Source of the DNA: Flavobacteriales bacterium
GTDB lineage: Bacteria > Bacteroidota > Bacteroidia > Flavobacteriales_C > GCA-002722245
DNA: 64,000 nt
Direction: 5' to 3'
Assembly: GCA_002717515.1 (NCBI GenBank)
Contig: PBEC01000025.1
Coordinates: forward strand, 1 to 64,000
The translations under genes and the position numbers were made by a program. Within the stretch, counting starts at the first letter, position 1. Each line of letters begins with the position of its first letter. Positions 25,403 through 34,574 of the stretch are shown piece by piece. Under the pieces are notes generated by a model that was not told the DNA's origin, did no database searches, and worked only from the letters and a program-made list of their open reading frames with translations.

Positions 25403-26332
25403 TTATTTGCTATTCAATTTAATTGCTTGCCCTACAATGTGAAAATTACCATCGCTAGAAAACGCCCATAATCTCCCCTTCAAATCAACACCATATGAAT
25501 CTCCTTCTTTAACAAAAATCCAATCAAAACCAGTTTTATAACTGTCTTTTTTAATTCCAACAGGAACATATTTACTATTGATTTGTTGGTAAACTTTACC
25601 TTCAGCATCTATGTAATACATTCTTTTCTCTACTGCTAAAAAAACACGAAACGAAAAATCAGGCTTTTGTGCTTTTTTTACCGTATTATCTCTCATTAAA
25701 GAATCCAAGGCAGAGTCACTAACATTTAAAACTGTATCAGCAGTGAGCTTTTTAGCATTATTCCATCCTTTTACCAGGGAGGAAACACGTGTGTTTTTAG
25801 CAATACCTTTTTGCTTAAGACTGTCCTCTGTTATCACGATTTCCAGAGCTGTAATGGCATCCCCTAAGGAGGCTCCCATTTTGAATAAAACAAAGCCTGC
25901 AGATTCATCAGCTTTAATCTCTTCCTCAATACTGGGTATCCCCCCCTCTAATTCATGCTTTGACAAATGATGACCTATTTGCCGAGCCAGAATCGAAATT
26001 CCATACCAATTTGTATCTACTTGAAGTTTCTCCATGAACTCCGGATTATATTCAAGTATTCGTTCATTGTCTTCAATATAGGCTTTAACCTTTTCAACAT
26101 CACCAGGTAAAATCAAGAAGTTTTGGGAAAGACCTGTCTCTCGAACAATATTTACAACTGTCTTATAAGCTGCTATATCGTCAGATAAATCGGTAGAAAA
26201 ACCTATTTCATTAACCTTTTTAGAAGTTTCAACCGAGAATCCTTGATCCTTATTGGATTGTATTTTTTCTCGATTACAAGCAACAAAGAAAAAAGCAAAT
26301 AAAATAGATATAAAGTTAAATTTGTAAAGCAC
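25403..26332 (-). CDS. lipoprotein with decayed zinc-peptidase-like motif
   Basis: A 309-residue protein with a lipoprotein signal ending FFFVAC (C19 acylated). At residues 117-122 it has RQIGHH where related-looking M48-type proteins have HEIGHH, followed by EIKADESAGFVLFKMGASL, the usual third-ligand region (E138). The first histidine and the catalytic glutamate are therefore lost, so it is probably not an active protease. The C-terminal part (about 225-309) is beta-rich (MYYIDAEGKVYQQIN, GVDLKGRLWAFSSDG). It lies between comEC and the Rieske gene. Confidence 0.62.
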   Translation of the reverse strand: MLYKFNFISILFAFFFVACNREKIQSNKDQGFSVETSKKVNEIGFSTDLSDDIAAYKTVVNIVRETGLSQNFLILPGDVEKVKAYIEDNERILEYNPEFMEKLQVDTNWYGISILARQIGHHLSKHELEGGIPSIEEEIKADESAGFVLFKMGASLGDAITALEIVITEDSLKQKGIAKNTRVSSLVKGWNNAKKLTADTVLNVSDSALDSLMRDNTVKKAQKPDFSFRVFLAVEKRMYYIDAEGKVYQQINSKYVPVGIKKDSYKTGFDWIFVKEGDSYGVDLKGRLWAFSSDGNFHIVGQAIKLNSK

Positions 26333-26355
26333 ATCCTAAATGTAAAAATTCTTTA

Positions 26356-28023
26356 CTAAAACTCTAAAATTAAGCATTCATAATTATTAACATTAAAATC
26401 AATTAATCTAGATTTATTTTTAGTTTCAATTTTCAATAAATCCTCTTGTTCGAAAAAAAATTGAGCGCTGTTTAAAAAAAGAGAATCTCCTTTTTTTACA
26501 GAATATACTTTATTTCTATGTTTTATTTCCAGCCTATCATTTATCTTCAAAAGCTGAACCTGTTGATTCTTTGGTAAAAGGAATAAAACCAAACAAGAAA
26601 GTGCGATTATAATGGACCATTTTAACTTTCTGAAAAAAATGCAAAGCAAAATAGAAAAAAAGATAATAGTACCCGAAGTATCTAAAAAAACACGAATGAG
26701 AAAATGAGTATGTTCAATTATAAAGTTTAAAATCCAAATCAATCCACTAAATAAATAATCAAGCAGTAAATATAACTTTTCAGCAAAAAAATTATTTAAT
26801 GAAAAAATCAGTAATAATAGGCCTACAAACATTACAATCGTTATGATTGGAACAACAAGAATACTTGCCCAAATACTGGTAAAATTGATTACACCAAAAT
26901 GAAAAGCTATTATCGGTGCTGTAAAAATAAATGCTGCAAAATTGACAAGTAAAATACTCCAAATAAAACCAAAGGGCTTACTTCTTATTATAAGCTCTAA
27001 ACCTGAATGCTGCATGATTAAAACAATTCCAATCACAGCTGAATAACTCAATTGAAAACCTACATCAATGATCAAATTTGGTTCATAAAAAAGCATTAAA
27101 AAAGCACTTGATATTACAATATTCAAAGTGTTGGTTGATTTATGATAAGACTTACCAAACTGAATTAAAGTAAACATTATAACTGCTCGAATTACGGATG
27201 GAGATAAGCCCGTTACAAAGGCATATCCAACTAACAGAATAGCAACAACATAAAAAACAGCCTTTTTATTGAACCTCAACAATTTTGAAAATAAAAAATT
27301 CAAAGTGATATATAGTATACCAATATGCAAACCTGAAATTGCCAAAACATGAATCACTCCACTTTCTCGAAACAATTCATAACCGCGTTTATTTAAAAAT
27401 GATTTATCACCAATTAACAGGGCAATTGTAAATCCTTTTGTAGAATTGGTGATTTTTGAAAAAGAAAACAAATATGAAGCGATGGTTTTTTTGATTTTTG
27501 ATGCATAAAAAACAATACTCGTAGAGTCTCTGTGAACTACTCTTGGAAAAGTCGTTGGATAAGCTAATGAATCAACTCCTGTTTTAGTTAAATAATCAGC
27601 ATATACGAAGTCTTTCAAATTTTTTGGAACGGGTAAAGATTTTAATCTACCTCGATATTCAATCACATCATTGCAATAGTAGCCAGAGGAGTCATTACCG
27701 AATCTTTTCAAAGTAAAAAGAACCTTCTCTTTACCTTCTGCAATGAAAATAATTTTTTGATGATTTTCTTTTACAATTTTTTGAATCTTATAACATTTCG
27801 GAGGAACTGAGACTTCGGGTTTATATTGTATTCGAAAACAGCAAATTATCGCAAGCGTAAAAAAAAGAATACTGTTTTTAAACGCTCGATATCGCAAATA
27901 GATAATCAGAAAAAAGATAAGAACAAGAAAAGAAACAACCCAAAAACTGAATTGCATTAACAATAAGTAACAACTAAAAAATAATATTAAAACTCTTAAT
28001 GCAGGTAATTGTCTAATTTCCAA
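26356..28023 (-). CDS. comEC: ComEC/Rec2-family membrane protein
   Basis: A 555-residue multi-helix protein. The competence domain is centred on RESGVIHVLAISGLHIGILY (near 220) and GLSPSVIRAVIMFTLIQFGK (near 273), hallmarks of the ComEC DNA-uptake channel. An N-terminal helix bundle and soluble DUF4131-like region precede it. It lacks the C-terminal metallo-beta-lactamase-like nuclease domain of longer ComEC proteins, as is common in Bacteroidota. It follows the spoIID-like gene directly with no gap. Whether this organism is naturally competent is not shown. Confidence 0.88.
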   Translation of the reverse strand: MEIRQLPALRVLILFFSCYLLLMQFSFWVVSFLVLIFFLIIYLRYRAFKNSILFFTLAIICCFRIQYKPEVSVPPKCYKIQKIVKENHQKIIFIAEGKEKVLFTLKRFGNDSSGYYCNDVIEYRGRLKSLPVPKNLKDFVYADYLTKTGVDSLAYPTTFPRVVHRDSTSIVFYASKIKKTIASYLFSFSKITNSTKGFTIALLIGDKSFLNKRGYELFRESGVIHVLAISGLHIGILYITLNFLFSKLLRFNKKAVFYVVAILLVGYAFVTGLSPSVIRAVIMFTLIQFGKSYHKSTNTLNIVISSAFLMLFYEPNLIIDVGFQLSYSAVIGIVLIMQHSGLELIIRSKPFGFIWSILLVNFAAFIFTAPIIAFHFGVINFTSIWASILVVPIITIVMFVGLLLLIFSLNNFFAEKLYLLLDYLFSGLIWILNFIIEHTHFLIRVFLDTSGTIIFFSILLCIFFRKLKWSIIIALSCLVLFLLPKNQQVQLLKINDRLEIKHRNKVYSVKKGDSLFLNSAQFFFEQEDLLKIETKNKSRLIDFNVNNYECLILEF

Positions 28024-29166
28024 TTATTCCTCTTTAAAAAAAAGGAGTGCACGTTGATTAACAATAAATACTTTTGTGTAATAATGTTTTAAAATATCTA
28101 CATAACTGTAACTTCGTCTAGCCATTTCAATACCTCCCTCCTGACACAGACCAACGCCATGACCGAAACCCTTTCCGTGCAACGTCACCTCTGAATCATC
28201 AATATCAACAGAAAAATAAGTAGATTTTAAATCCAATTCACTCCTTACTTTAGTTAATTCGACGGAATTTAAATTTTTATTTTTGGACCTTGCGGTATCC
28301 TGACAAAAAGTAACAAGTGATTTGTAACTCAATGAATCAAGCGGTTCATTTTGAGTAAAAACAGTTATAAAATCATTTCTTGTCATTTTTTTTTTCCAAT
28401 TTGAATGGGGCGAGAATCGACAAAAAGAGTCTTTGACTGAACGTAAATAACTTACTGGAGTCAACCATACGTCCTCGGAATTACAGGTTTGACCTCCGCA
28501 ATTCGAATGAAAAGTTGTATTTATAAGCTCCAAATCATGATCAACAACTACTAGTCCGCTTGTCGATGCAGTAGCTTTTATTATATCGTTTTTTTGACAT
28601 TTTTGATGATATACCTGACAATGTACCTTGTCGCACAAATCATACCCCTCGGAAGCGTGTCTGTTAATGTTTTTTAAAGCATATGTTCTACAAAGTATCG
28701 CCTGGAGTTTATAGTATTCAAGAGGTAAATTATATCCCGCTTCTCCTTCGACAACTCCTGCAACATAACGATCCAAATCAACTTCGTTGATTAAACTTAT
28801 TTTACCATTGTAAAGCTCAACTTTAAGATGATCATCATATCTCACCTGTATTTTCCCATTCGATATTTCAAAGTGATTAACATAGTCGTTACCCAACATT
28901 TTAAAATTGGTTATTTTAAATTGGATTGTATCTCCTATAATTGCAACCCCTCCTCTTTGAATGACAACTTGATTTCCTTTAAACAATGTGTAAACTGTAT
29001 TTTGATTAATCAAAGAATAATTACCGCGTTTAATTGTTATGGTGAAGTGGCTTAAATCTTCACCACCAAGGATCGAAACAGAAATGTTTTTTGCATTGGC
29101 TGCAGGTAACGAAATAAAAAAGGTAAAGATTAAAGCAACTAAATTATGTAACGGTAAAACCCTCAT
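28024..29166 (-). CDS. SpoIID/LytB-family peptidoglycan lytic enzyme
   Basis: A 380-residue secreted protein with signal peptide (ending AANA). The SpoIID domain is seen in VDLDRYVAGVVEGEAGYNL (near 132; E in VVEGE is the likely catalytic acid), LQAILCRTYALKN, HSNCGGQTCNSEDVW and GKGFGHGVGLCQEGG near the C terminus. In Bacillus, SpoIID cleaves glycan strands lacking stem peptides; in non-sporing bacteria such proteins act in wall remodelling. It lies between lpxB (3-base gap) and comEC. A coding A10 run (T10 at 28386-28395) is read in frame. Confidence 0.88.
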   Translation of the reverse strand: MRVLPLHNLVALIFTFFISLPAANAKNISVSILGGEDLSHFTITIKRGNYSLINQNTVYTLFKGNQVVIQRGGVAIIGDTIQFKITNFKMLGNDYVNHFEISNGKIQVRYDDHLKVELYNGKISLINEVDLDRYVAGVVEGEAGYNLPLEYYKLQAILCRTYALKNINRHASEGYDLCDKVHCQVYHQKCQKNDIIKATASTSGLVVVDHDLELINTTFHSNCGGQTCNSEDVWLTPVSYLRSVKDSFCRFSPHSNWKKKMTRNDFITVFTQNEPLDSLSYKSLVTFCQDTARSKNKNLNSVELTKVRSELDLKSTYFSVDIDDSEVTLHGKGFGHGVGLCQEGGIEMARRSYSYVDILKHYYTKVFIVNQRALLFFKEE

Positions 29167-29169
29167 AAA

Positions 29170-30264
29170 TTATTTAATATCTTCAATTATAATCTCTGCA
29201 GCACGCTTACTTGCTCCTTCATCACCAAGAATGTTAAGTAATTCGTTATAGTCATCTTCAATCTGTTGAGCGCCCTCAATTGTTTTAAACCTGGAGAGTT
29301 CATTTACAATTTTTTCAGGCGTCATTTCCTCTTGAATAAGTTCCTTAACAATTTCCTTATTCATTATTAAATTCGCCAATCCGAGATATTTAACTTTTAC
29401 GAACTTCTTTGCAGCAGCTACAACCAAAGCAGGACCATGATAACAAATTACCTGAGGCACCTTAAAAATAGCAGCCTCTAAGGTCGCTGTTCCACTTGTG
29501 ATAATACCTATTCGTGCCGAATTAAGCAATTTATACGTCTCTCCAACAACAAAATTCGCCTTCAGGTCACCAATTAAACTTTCATAAAATTCAACATCAA
29601 AATCAGGAGTAGCCGCTATGTATATACTATATTCATCCTCCATTAATTTCGCTGCCTTTGCCATGGTCGGAAGCATTCTTTCCAATTCCATTTTTCGACT
29701 TCCTGGAAGAACCGCTAAAATTGGTTTAGCTGAATCAATTTTAGATGCTGTTTTTTTAAATTCTGAAATTTGATCAAACAATGGATTACCTACGTAATCC
29801 ACAGCCATTCCATGACCTTTATAAAATTCTGTTTCAAAAGGCAAAATAGTAATCATTTTGTGAACATATGCCTTGATTTGTTTAATCCGACGCTCTTTCC
29901 ATGCCCATATTTTTGGCGAGATGTAATAATGGACTCTCAAACCATTTTCAAATGCAAATCTGGCTATTTTAAGGTTAAAACCCGGATAATCAATTAAAAT
30001 CAAAACGTCTGGCTTAAACGACAAAATATCCTGTTGACACTTCCTTATATTCCTTAATATGGTTCTCAAGTTTAAAATTACAGGTATGAAACCCATAAAA
30101 GCTGTTTCCTTGTAGTGGTTTACAAGCTCTCCACCAACTGACTTCATTAAATCTCCACCAAAAAAACGAAACTCAGCATTTGAATCTTGGATTTTTAACT
30201 CCTTCATTAAGTTACTCCCATGTAAATCACCCGAAGCCTCGCCTGCAACTATATAATACTTCAT
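29170..30264 (-). CDS. lpxB: lipid-A-disaccharide synthase
   Basis: LpxB (glycosyltransferase family 19) joins UDP-diacylglucosamine and lipid X to form lipid A disaccharide at the inner membrane. Family hallmarks are YYIVAGEASGDLHGSNLM at the N terminus, FRFFGGDLMKSVGG, YYISPKIWAWKERR, AVLPGSRKMEL and TSGTATLEAAI. The 364 residues are the usual length. Its start codon overlaps the stop of the preceding membrane-protein gene, in the surE operon. Confidence 0.96.
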   Translation of the reverse strand: MKYYIVAGEASGDLHGSNLMKELKIQDSNAEFRFFGGDLMKSVGGELVNHYKETAFMGFIPVILNLRTILRNIRKCQQDILSFKPDVLILIDYPGFNLKIARFAFENGLRVHYYISPKIWAWKERRIKQIKAYVHKMITILPFETEFYKGHGMAVDYVGNPLFDQISEFKKTASKIDSAKPILAVLPGSRKMELERMLPTMAKAAKLMEDEYSIYIAATPDFDVEFYESLIGDLKANFVVGETYKLLNSARIGIITSGTATLEAAIFKVPQVICYHGPALVVAAAKKFVKVKYLGLANLIMNKEIVKELIQEEMTPEKIVNELSRFKTIEGAQQIEDDYNELLNILGDEGASKRAAEIIIEDIK

Positions 30265-30611
30265 TATATTAACCTTACAACAACTAATAAAACTGCATAT
30301 ATAGCAGTAGGTATAACAATTCCATTTGCAATAGTGTTTTTGTTCTTACTGGTAAGAAACCAAACTGCCAACATATTTGCTGACAAACAAAAAAACACAT
30401 GATAATAATTAACACTTATTAAATAAACCCAAATCACTCCGAAGTAACTACTCGGTGCAGCTGCGAAATTATTTTCTCCTATCACCCAAGGTTTATTAAT
30501 GTGAAATCCATAAAGCCCAACAATAAGTAGTAATAGGACTGGTAATAGTGCACCAAGAGAAATACCTTTTAGTCTTTTTTTATCTAATTCATTGAACAAA
30601 TTCTTTTCCAT
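30264..30611 (-). CDS. small membrane protein between surE and lpxB
   Basis: A 115-residue protein with three hydrophobic helices (about 17-36, 58-84 and 95-113) and a charged N terminus. It starts 23 bases inside surE and overlaps lpxB by one base, so it is translationally coupled with both. No family is recognised; its place suggests an envelope role. Confidence 0.7.
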   Translation of the reverse strand: MEKNLFNELDKKRLKGISLGALLPVLLLLIVGLYGFHINKPWVIGENNFAAAPSSYFGVIWVYLISVNYYHVFFCLSANMLAVWFLTSKNKNTIANGIVIPTAIYAVLLVVVRLI

Positions 30612-31371
30612 CTTTTAAAGTAGTAATTGCATTATAATCAGTAAGATCAGATTTTGTCGGAACAACGGATACATAATTATTTTTTAAAGCCCAAACATCT
30701 GTATCTTCACCTTCATCCAAATAAATAAAATCCCCAGTAAGCCAATAATAAGGTTCTCCAAAAGGATCTCTTCGTTCAACAAAACGTTCATTCCAATACG
30801 CTTTAGCCTGTCTGCAAATTTTTATTCCGTTTAATTCTTCCTTCCTAACATTAGGTATATTAACATTCAAACAATACCTTTTTTCTCTGGGCTTATCCAA
30901 TAGAAATTGAACTACAGTATGAACAATATGTTCACATGCCGAAAAATCAGCGTCAAAAGAATGATTGTCCAAAGAAAAACCTATACTTGGAACACCTTCA
31001 AGAGCGCCCTCTACTGCTGCAGACATAGTACCTGAATAAATTACGTTTATGGAAGAGTTTAGTCCATGGTTAATTCCACTAACCACCAAATCAATTTTTC
31101 GATTCTTAGCGATAACTTTTGTTCCAAACTTAATACAATCCACTGGTGTTCCAGAACAGCTGTAGGCCTCTGCTCCATGAATATTATCGAATTTATTCAA
31201 CCGAAGGGGTCTGTTCATAGTTATTGCGTGTCCCATTCCACTTTGAGCTTTATCGGGAGCAACTACAATCACTTCACCAAAACCCTTAACAAAAGAAACT
31301 AGTGCATTAATTCCAGGAGCTGTTATCCCATCATCATTTACAACTAAAATTAAAGGTTTCTTTTCGTCCAT
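30589..31371 (-). CDS. surE: 5'/3'-nucleotidase SurE
   Basis: SurE dephosphorylates nucleoside monophosphates and helps stationary-phase survival. The metal-binding start PLILVVNDDGITAPGI and SGMGHAITMN, VSGINHGLNSS and YSGTMSAAVEGAL are family hallmarks. The frame extends to 31419, but the ATG at 31371 gives 260 residues and lies just downstream of a full promoter that overlaps the longer version. It is the first gene of surE - membrane protein - lpxB - spoIID - comEC - lipoprotein - Rieske. Confidence 0.94.
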   Translation of the reverse strand: MDEKKPLILVVNDDGITAPGINALVSFVKGFGEVIVVAPDKAQSGMGHAITMNRPLRLNKFDNIHGAEAYSCSGTPVDCIKFGTKVIAKNRKIDLVVSGINHGLNSSINVIYSGTMSAAVEGALEGVPSIGFSLDNHSFDADFSACEHIVHTVVQFLLDKPREKRYCLNVNIPNVRKEELNGIKICRQAKAYWNERFVERRDPFGEPYYWLTGDFIYLDEGEDTDVWALKNNYVSVVPTKSDLTDYNAITTLKDGKEFVQ

Positions 31372-31397
31372 ATTAAGAAAATTTAGAATTGATAGTA

Positions 31398-31429
31398 CAA
31401 ATTTATTTCGTAAATTCAAAAGTTTTCAA
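31398..31429 (-). promoter_or_regulatory. promoter of the surE-lpxB operon
   Basis: The minus strand has TTG (429-427 of this kb), a 21-base spacer and TAAATTTG (31405-31398), an exact match to TTG-N17-23-TAnnTTTG. A start near 31393 would leave a leader of about 22 bases before the chosen surE ATG. Confidence 0.72.
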
Positions 31430-31519
31430 CAAATAGTAAAGTTTCCATTAACATAAGCTTTTTCATAGCAAAAGCTCCTTAAATTTAATAGAACACATAT
31501 CAAAATAATCGATTTAAAT

Positions 31520-33076
31520 ATGAAATTAAAACTTCTAATTTTCGCGCAATTCATTTATTTTTTAGGTTTCTCTCAAATTAAAGCGCAAATCAATTCCATA
31601 AAATTATTTTCAAGAGGTGCTCAAATATCAAGAATTGAAAATGTAAAAATCAAATCAGGTATCGATACATTAAAAATAACTGATCTTTCTCCTTATTTAG
31701 ACGAACAGACGATACAAACAAAGATAAGTGGTGCTCAAATTTTAAATGTAAAATTCAGTATTAATCATTTAAAAACTCAAAGTGATGAACCAAAATTGAA
31801 CAAAATTAAAAGTCAAATTAAAAGTATTGAAAACGATATTTTAGATTTAAAAGATCAGTTATCATATTTAGAAGTTGAATACGACTTAATCATGAGCAAC
31901 AAAAAAATCAGTACGGAAGAAATCATCGACATTGATGATGTTAAAGATTTTGTTGATTATTTTCAGAGTAAAATGCCAAACCTAATAACAAAGATTACAG
32001 ATTCAAAAGAACAAATTAAAAAATTTGAAAAAGTAAAGAACTTGTTAAAAAAACAAGAATATGAATTGCAAAAAGTAAAATCTAAGCAAACCGGAGAAAT
32101 TGAAATTCTATACAAATCAAAGCAGAATCGTCAATCATCCATGGAATTAAGTTATCACGTTTACAGATGTGGGTGGTCACCCTTATACAATATGAGAGCT
32201 TCCAACATTGGGGAGCCCATTAAGTTTGAATACAACGCTCAAGTTTTTCAAAATACCGGTGTAAATTGGAAAAATTGCAAATTAACCATTGCAACAGGCA
32301 ATCCAATTTTAGGTGGAAATAAACCCGATCTCTATACTTGGAGCATTGGAGAACATACATTTTCAAACTTAGATGATTATAAAAATAAATTAAGAGCAAA
32401 AGGTGATTATATGGGGGTTGCTTCAGCAATGAAAGAATTAGAAAAAAAAGAGTTCACAATAACCGAAAACTTAACGTTTTCATCTTTTGAAATCCCTCAA
32501 ACATTCTCTCTAAACTCAGGAGAAGGAGAAAAAGCTGTAACACTCCTAAAGAGAGAATTACCCGCAAACTATCAATACTTTGCTGTTCCCAAAAAAAGCA
32601 ATGGTGTGTTTTTAATTGCACAAGTTACCGAATGGGAAAAAATGCCTCTTATCCCTGGTAAATCGCACATTTATTTTGATGAAACCTTTGTTGGAAAATC
32701 CTATATCAATCCAAAAACAATGAATGACACTCTGGATATATCATTAGGACAAGATCAAAGTATTTTAATAAGCAGAAAAAAACAAGAATTAAAATGCTCT
32801 AATCATACTGGCATACTTGGAATTACAAAATCTAGAGGTTATGAGATTAATATAAAAAACAACAGAAACAAAACCATTAAAATTCAAATTATTGATCAAA
32901 TACCTATTTCCAAAAGCAATAAAATTAAAGTGAATACAAAACTTGGAGCTGGCTGGTCTCTTAATGAAGAAACTGGAATAATAGAATGGATTTTAGAAAT
33001 TCCTTCCGGAGAGAAAAAATCGAGTTCTTTTGAATTTGAAATTAAACATCCAAAAAAATTAAACATTCCAATATAA
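31520..33076 (+). CDS. mucoidy inhibitor MuiA-like secreted protein
   Basis: A 518-residue protein with signal peptide (cleavage after IKAQ near 23), an N-terminal DUF4140 region (INSIKLFSRGAQISR), a long coiled coil (about 90-190, rich in K, E, L) and a C-terminal DUF4139 region (SMELSYHVYRCGWSPLYNM, NTGVNWKNCKLTIATGNP, FDETFVGKSYINP). This is the layout of the MuiA family, whose molecular function is not established. It is followed after 13 bases by a barrel-like protein and probably shares its transcript. Confidence 0.82.
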   Translation: MKLKLLIFAQFIYFLGFSQIKAQINSIKLFSRGAQISRIENVKIKSGIDTLKITDLSPYLDEQTIQTKISGAQILNVKFSINHLKTQSDEPKLNKIKSQIKSIENDILDLKDQLSYLEVEYDLIMSNKKISTEEIIDIDDVKDFVDYFQSKMPNLITKITDSKEQIKKFEKVKNLLKKQEYELQKVKSKQTGEIEILYKSKQNRQSSMELSYHVYRCGWSPLYNMRASNIGEPIKFEYNAQVFQNTGVNWKNCKLTIATGNPILGGNKPDLYTWSIGEHTFSNLDDYKNKLRAKGDYMGVASAMKELEKKEFTITENLTFSSFEIPQTFSLNSGEGEKAVTLLKRELPANYQYFAVPKKSNGVFLIAQVTEWEKMPLIPGKSHIYFDETFVGKSYINPKTMNDTLDISLGQDQSILISRKKQELKCSNHTGILGITKSRGYEINIKNNRNKTIKIQIIDQIPISKSNKIKVNTKLGAGWSLNEETGIIEWILEIPSGEKKSSSFEFEIKHPKKLNIPI

Positions 33077-33089
33077 CGAACAGAGTTTT

Positions 33090-33830
33090 TTGAAAAACCT
33101 AACCATTATATTATTTCTCATTTCCTTTTTCACACAAAAAGGCATGACTTTTAATTTTAATAATAAAGATCCTAAAAAAGGAATGGTAGGCCTTGTCTTT
33201 ACTCCAATTCTTCCTACTGGTGGAAATGGTCATATTTTTGAAAAAGACGACGACGCTCCACACGCAGAATATGGATTTGGTGGAGGGTTTGATTATTGGA
33301 AAAAATATTTAAGAGCATACGATATTCACATTGGTATGGACTTAAAATATCAACAATATCACTTTCACTTTGGTCCAGATCAAAAAAATGGAGAACACCA
33401 ATTTTTACATTTAAGTATACCTGCAAGTATACAATACCCTATTCCCAATTACGAATACATATTTTTAAAATTAGGTTTCTCAATCAGTTCAACAAATCTA
33501 TTCAGAGAAAACATTGGTTTCGCAGGAAACAATAAATACATTACAACTTTTAAAACATCCTGGTTAATTTATCCTGAGATAAATTTGGGGATAGACATCC
33601 TTGAAGAAAAATATCCCAAATTTTACTTACGAGCAGGGATTGATTACACATTTATTCCCATTTCAAATATGGGTGAATTTAAGTCCTCAATTGCAAATAA
33701 TGGAAATATAGATGTTGCATCTGGTAATTTCAATCCGAATAAATTTCAATTGAAACTATCATTTTATCCCATTTGGAAGAAGAAAATTAGCTTCATAAAA
33801 GAAGGTCATGATTGCCCTAATCCTTTTTGA
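33090..33830 (+). CDS. outer-membrane beta-barrel-like protein
   Basis: A 246-residue protein with a TTG start giving signal peptide MKNLTIILFLISFFTQKGM; no ATG start exists before residue 19. Beta strands with aromatic ends (GGGFDYWKKYLRAYDIHIGM, YIFLKLGFSISS, FYLRAGIDYTFIPIS) fit a small outer-membrane barrel. It ends 10 bases before the convergent pcm gene. Function unknown. Confidence 0.65.
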   Translation: MKNLTIILFLISFFTQKGMTFNFNNKDPKKGMVGLVFTPILPTGGNGHIFEKDDDAPHAEYGFGGGFDYWKKYLRAYDIHIGMDLKYQQYHFHFGPDQKNGEHQFLHLSIPASIQYPIPNYEYIFLKLGFSISSTNLFRENIGFAGNNKYITTFKTSWLIYPEINLGIDILEEKYPKFYLRAGIDYTFIPISNMGEFKSSIANNGNIDVASGNFNPNKFQLKLSFYPIWKKKISFIKEGHDCPNPF

Positions 33831-33840
33831 ATATAGTTTG

Positions 33841-34479
33841 CTAAACCTTTTTCTCAAGCATCGGAACAAAAGAAAATTCTCCCAATTCCTGTTTATTAAA
33901 TTCATTCTCCGAGACCTTATCTATTACAGTCATAATTTGTTTTCCTTTACCTACCGGAATAACTAATCTGCCACCAACTGCCAATTGCTCTAAAAGAGGC
34001 TTGGGAATAATTGGAGCGCCTGCTGTAACAATTATTTTTTCAAAAGGTCCAAATGTAGGCAGCCCCTTGTAGCCATCCCCATATTTCAAATGAATTCGTA
34101 ATCTCAATTCAGAAAGCATTTTTTTTGTTTTAACATAGAGTTCTTTTTGTCGTTCTACACTAAAAACTTTGGCACCCAAAAAAAACAAAATAGATGTTTG
34201 ATAACCACACCCTGTACCAATCTCTAAAACTTTTTCACCTTTTTTAATGTTAAGAAGTTCCGATTGACGTGCTACCGTAAAGGGGTGCGAAATGGTCTGT
34301 TCGCATCCAATAGGAAAGGCTTTGTTTTCATATGCTATTTCTAAAAATGCTTGGTCTAGAAACCAATGCCTAGGCACCTTATCCATTGCTTCCAGAACCT
34401 TTTTGTTCTTGATGCCTTTTTGACGCAATTCATCCAGCATATTTTTTCGCATTCCTTTATGTCTGTATGTATCAATCAT
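33841..34479 (-). CDS. pcm: protein-L-isoaspartate O-methyltransferase
   Basis: Pcm methylates isoaspartyl residues as the first step in repairing aged proteins, using SAM. The substrate-binding N-terminal part (VPRHWFLDQAF, ISHPFTVARQSELL), the SAM motif VLEIGTGCGYQTSIL (near 87), and KIIVTAGAPIIPKPLLEQL are all typical. The 212 residues match the family. It stands alone on the minus strand between two plus-strand units. Confidence 0.95.
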   Translation of the reverse strand: MIDTYRHKGMRKNMLDELRQKGIKNKKVLEAMDKVPRHWFLDQAFLEIAYENKAFPIGCEQTISHPFTVARQSELLNIKKGEKVLEIGTGCGYQTSILFFLGAKVFSVERQKELYVKTKKMLSELRLRIHLKYGDGYKGLPTFGPFEKIIVTAGAPIIPKPLLEQLAVGGRLVIPVGKGKQIMTVIDKVSENEFNKQELGEFSFVPMLEKKV

Positions 34480-34549
34480 TTCAAGATTTTAAAAAGTACT
34501 TGTTAATTCTTTATAAAATTACATGCAACAAAGATTGTTAACGTCTGTT

Positions 34550-34557
34550 AAATTTGC
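34550..34557 (+). promoter_or_regulatory. -7 promoter element of the oxidoreductase gene
   Basis: TAAATTTG matches TAnnTTTG and ends 17 bases before the ATG at 34575. The nearest TTG (34536-34538) is only 11 bases upstream, too close. The TTG at 34555 that would lengthen the gene lies within this element, which argues for the ATG start. Confidence 0.5.
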
Positions 34558-34574
34558 TAAGTACAAACAATTCT

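Noticed and set aside
31372-31419. Longer surE start
   Set aside because: The extension covers the promoter elements at 31398-31429 and is absent from typical SurE proteins.
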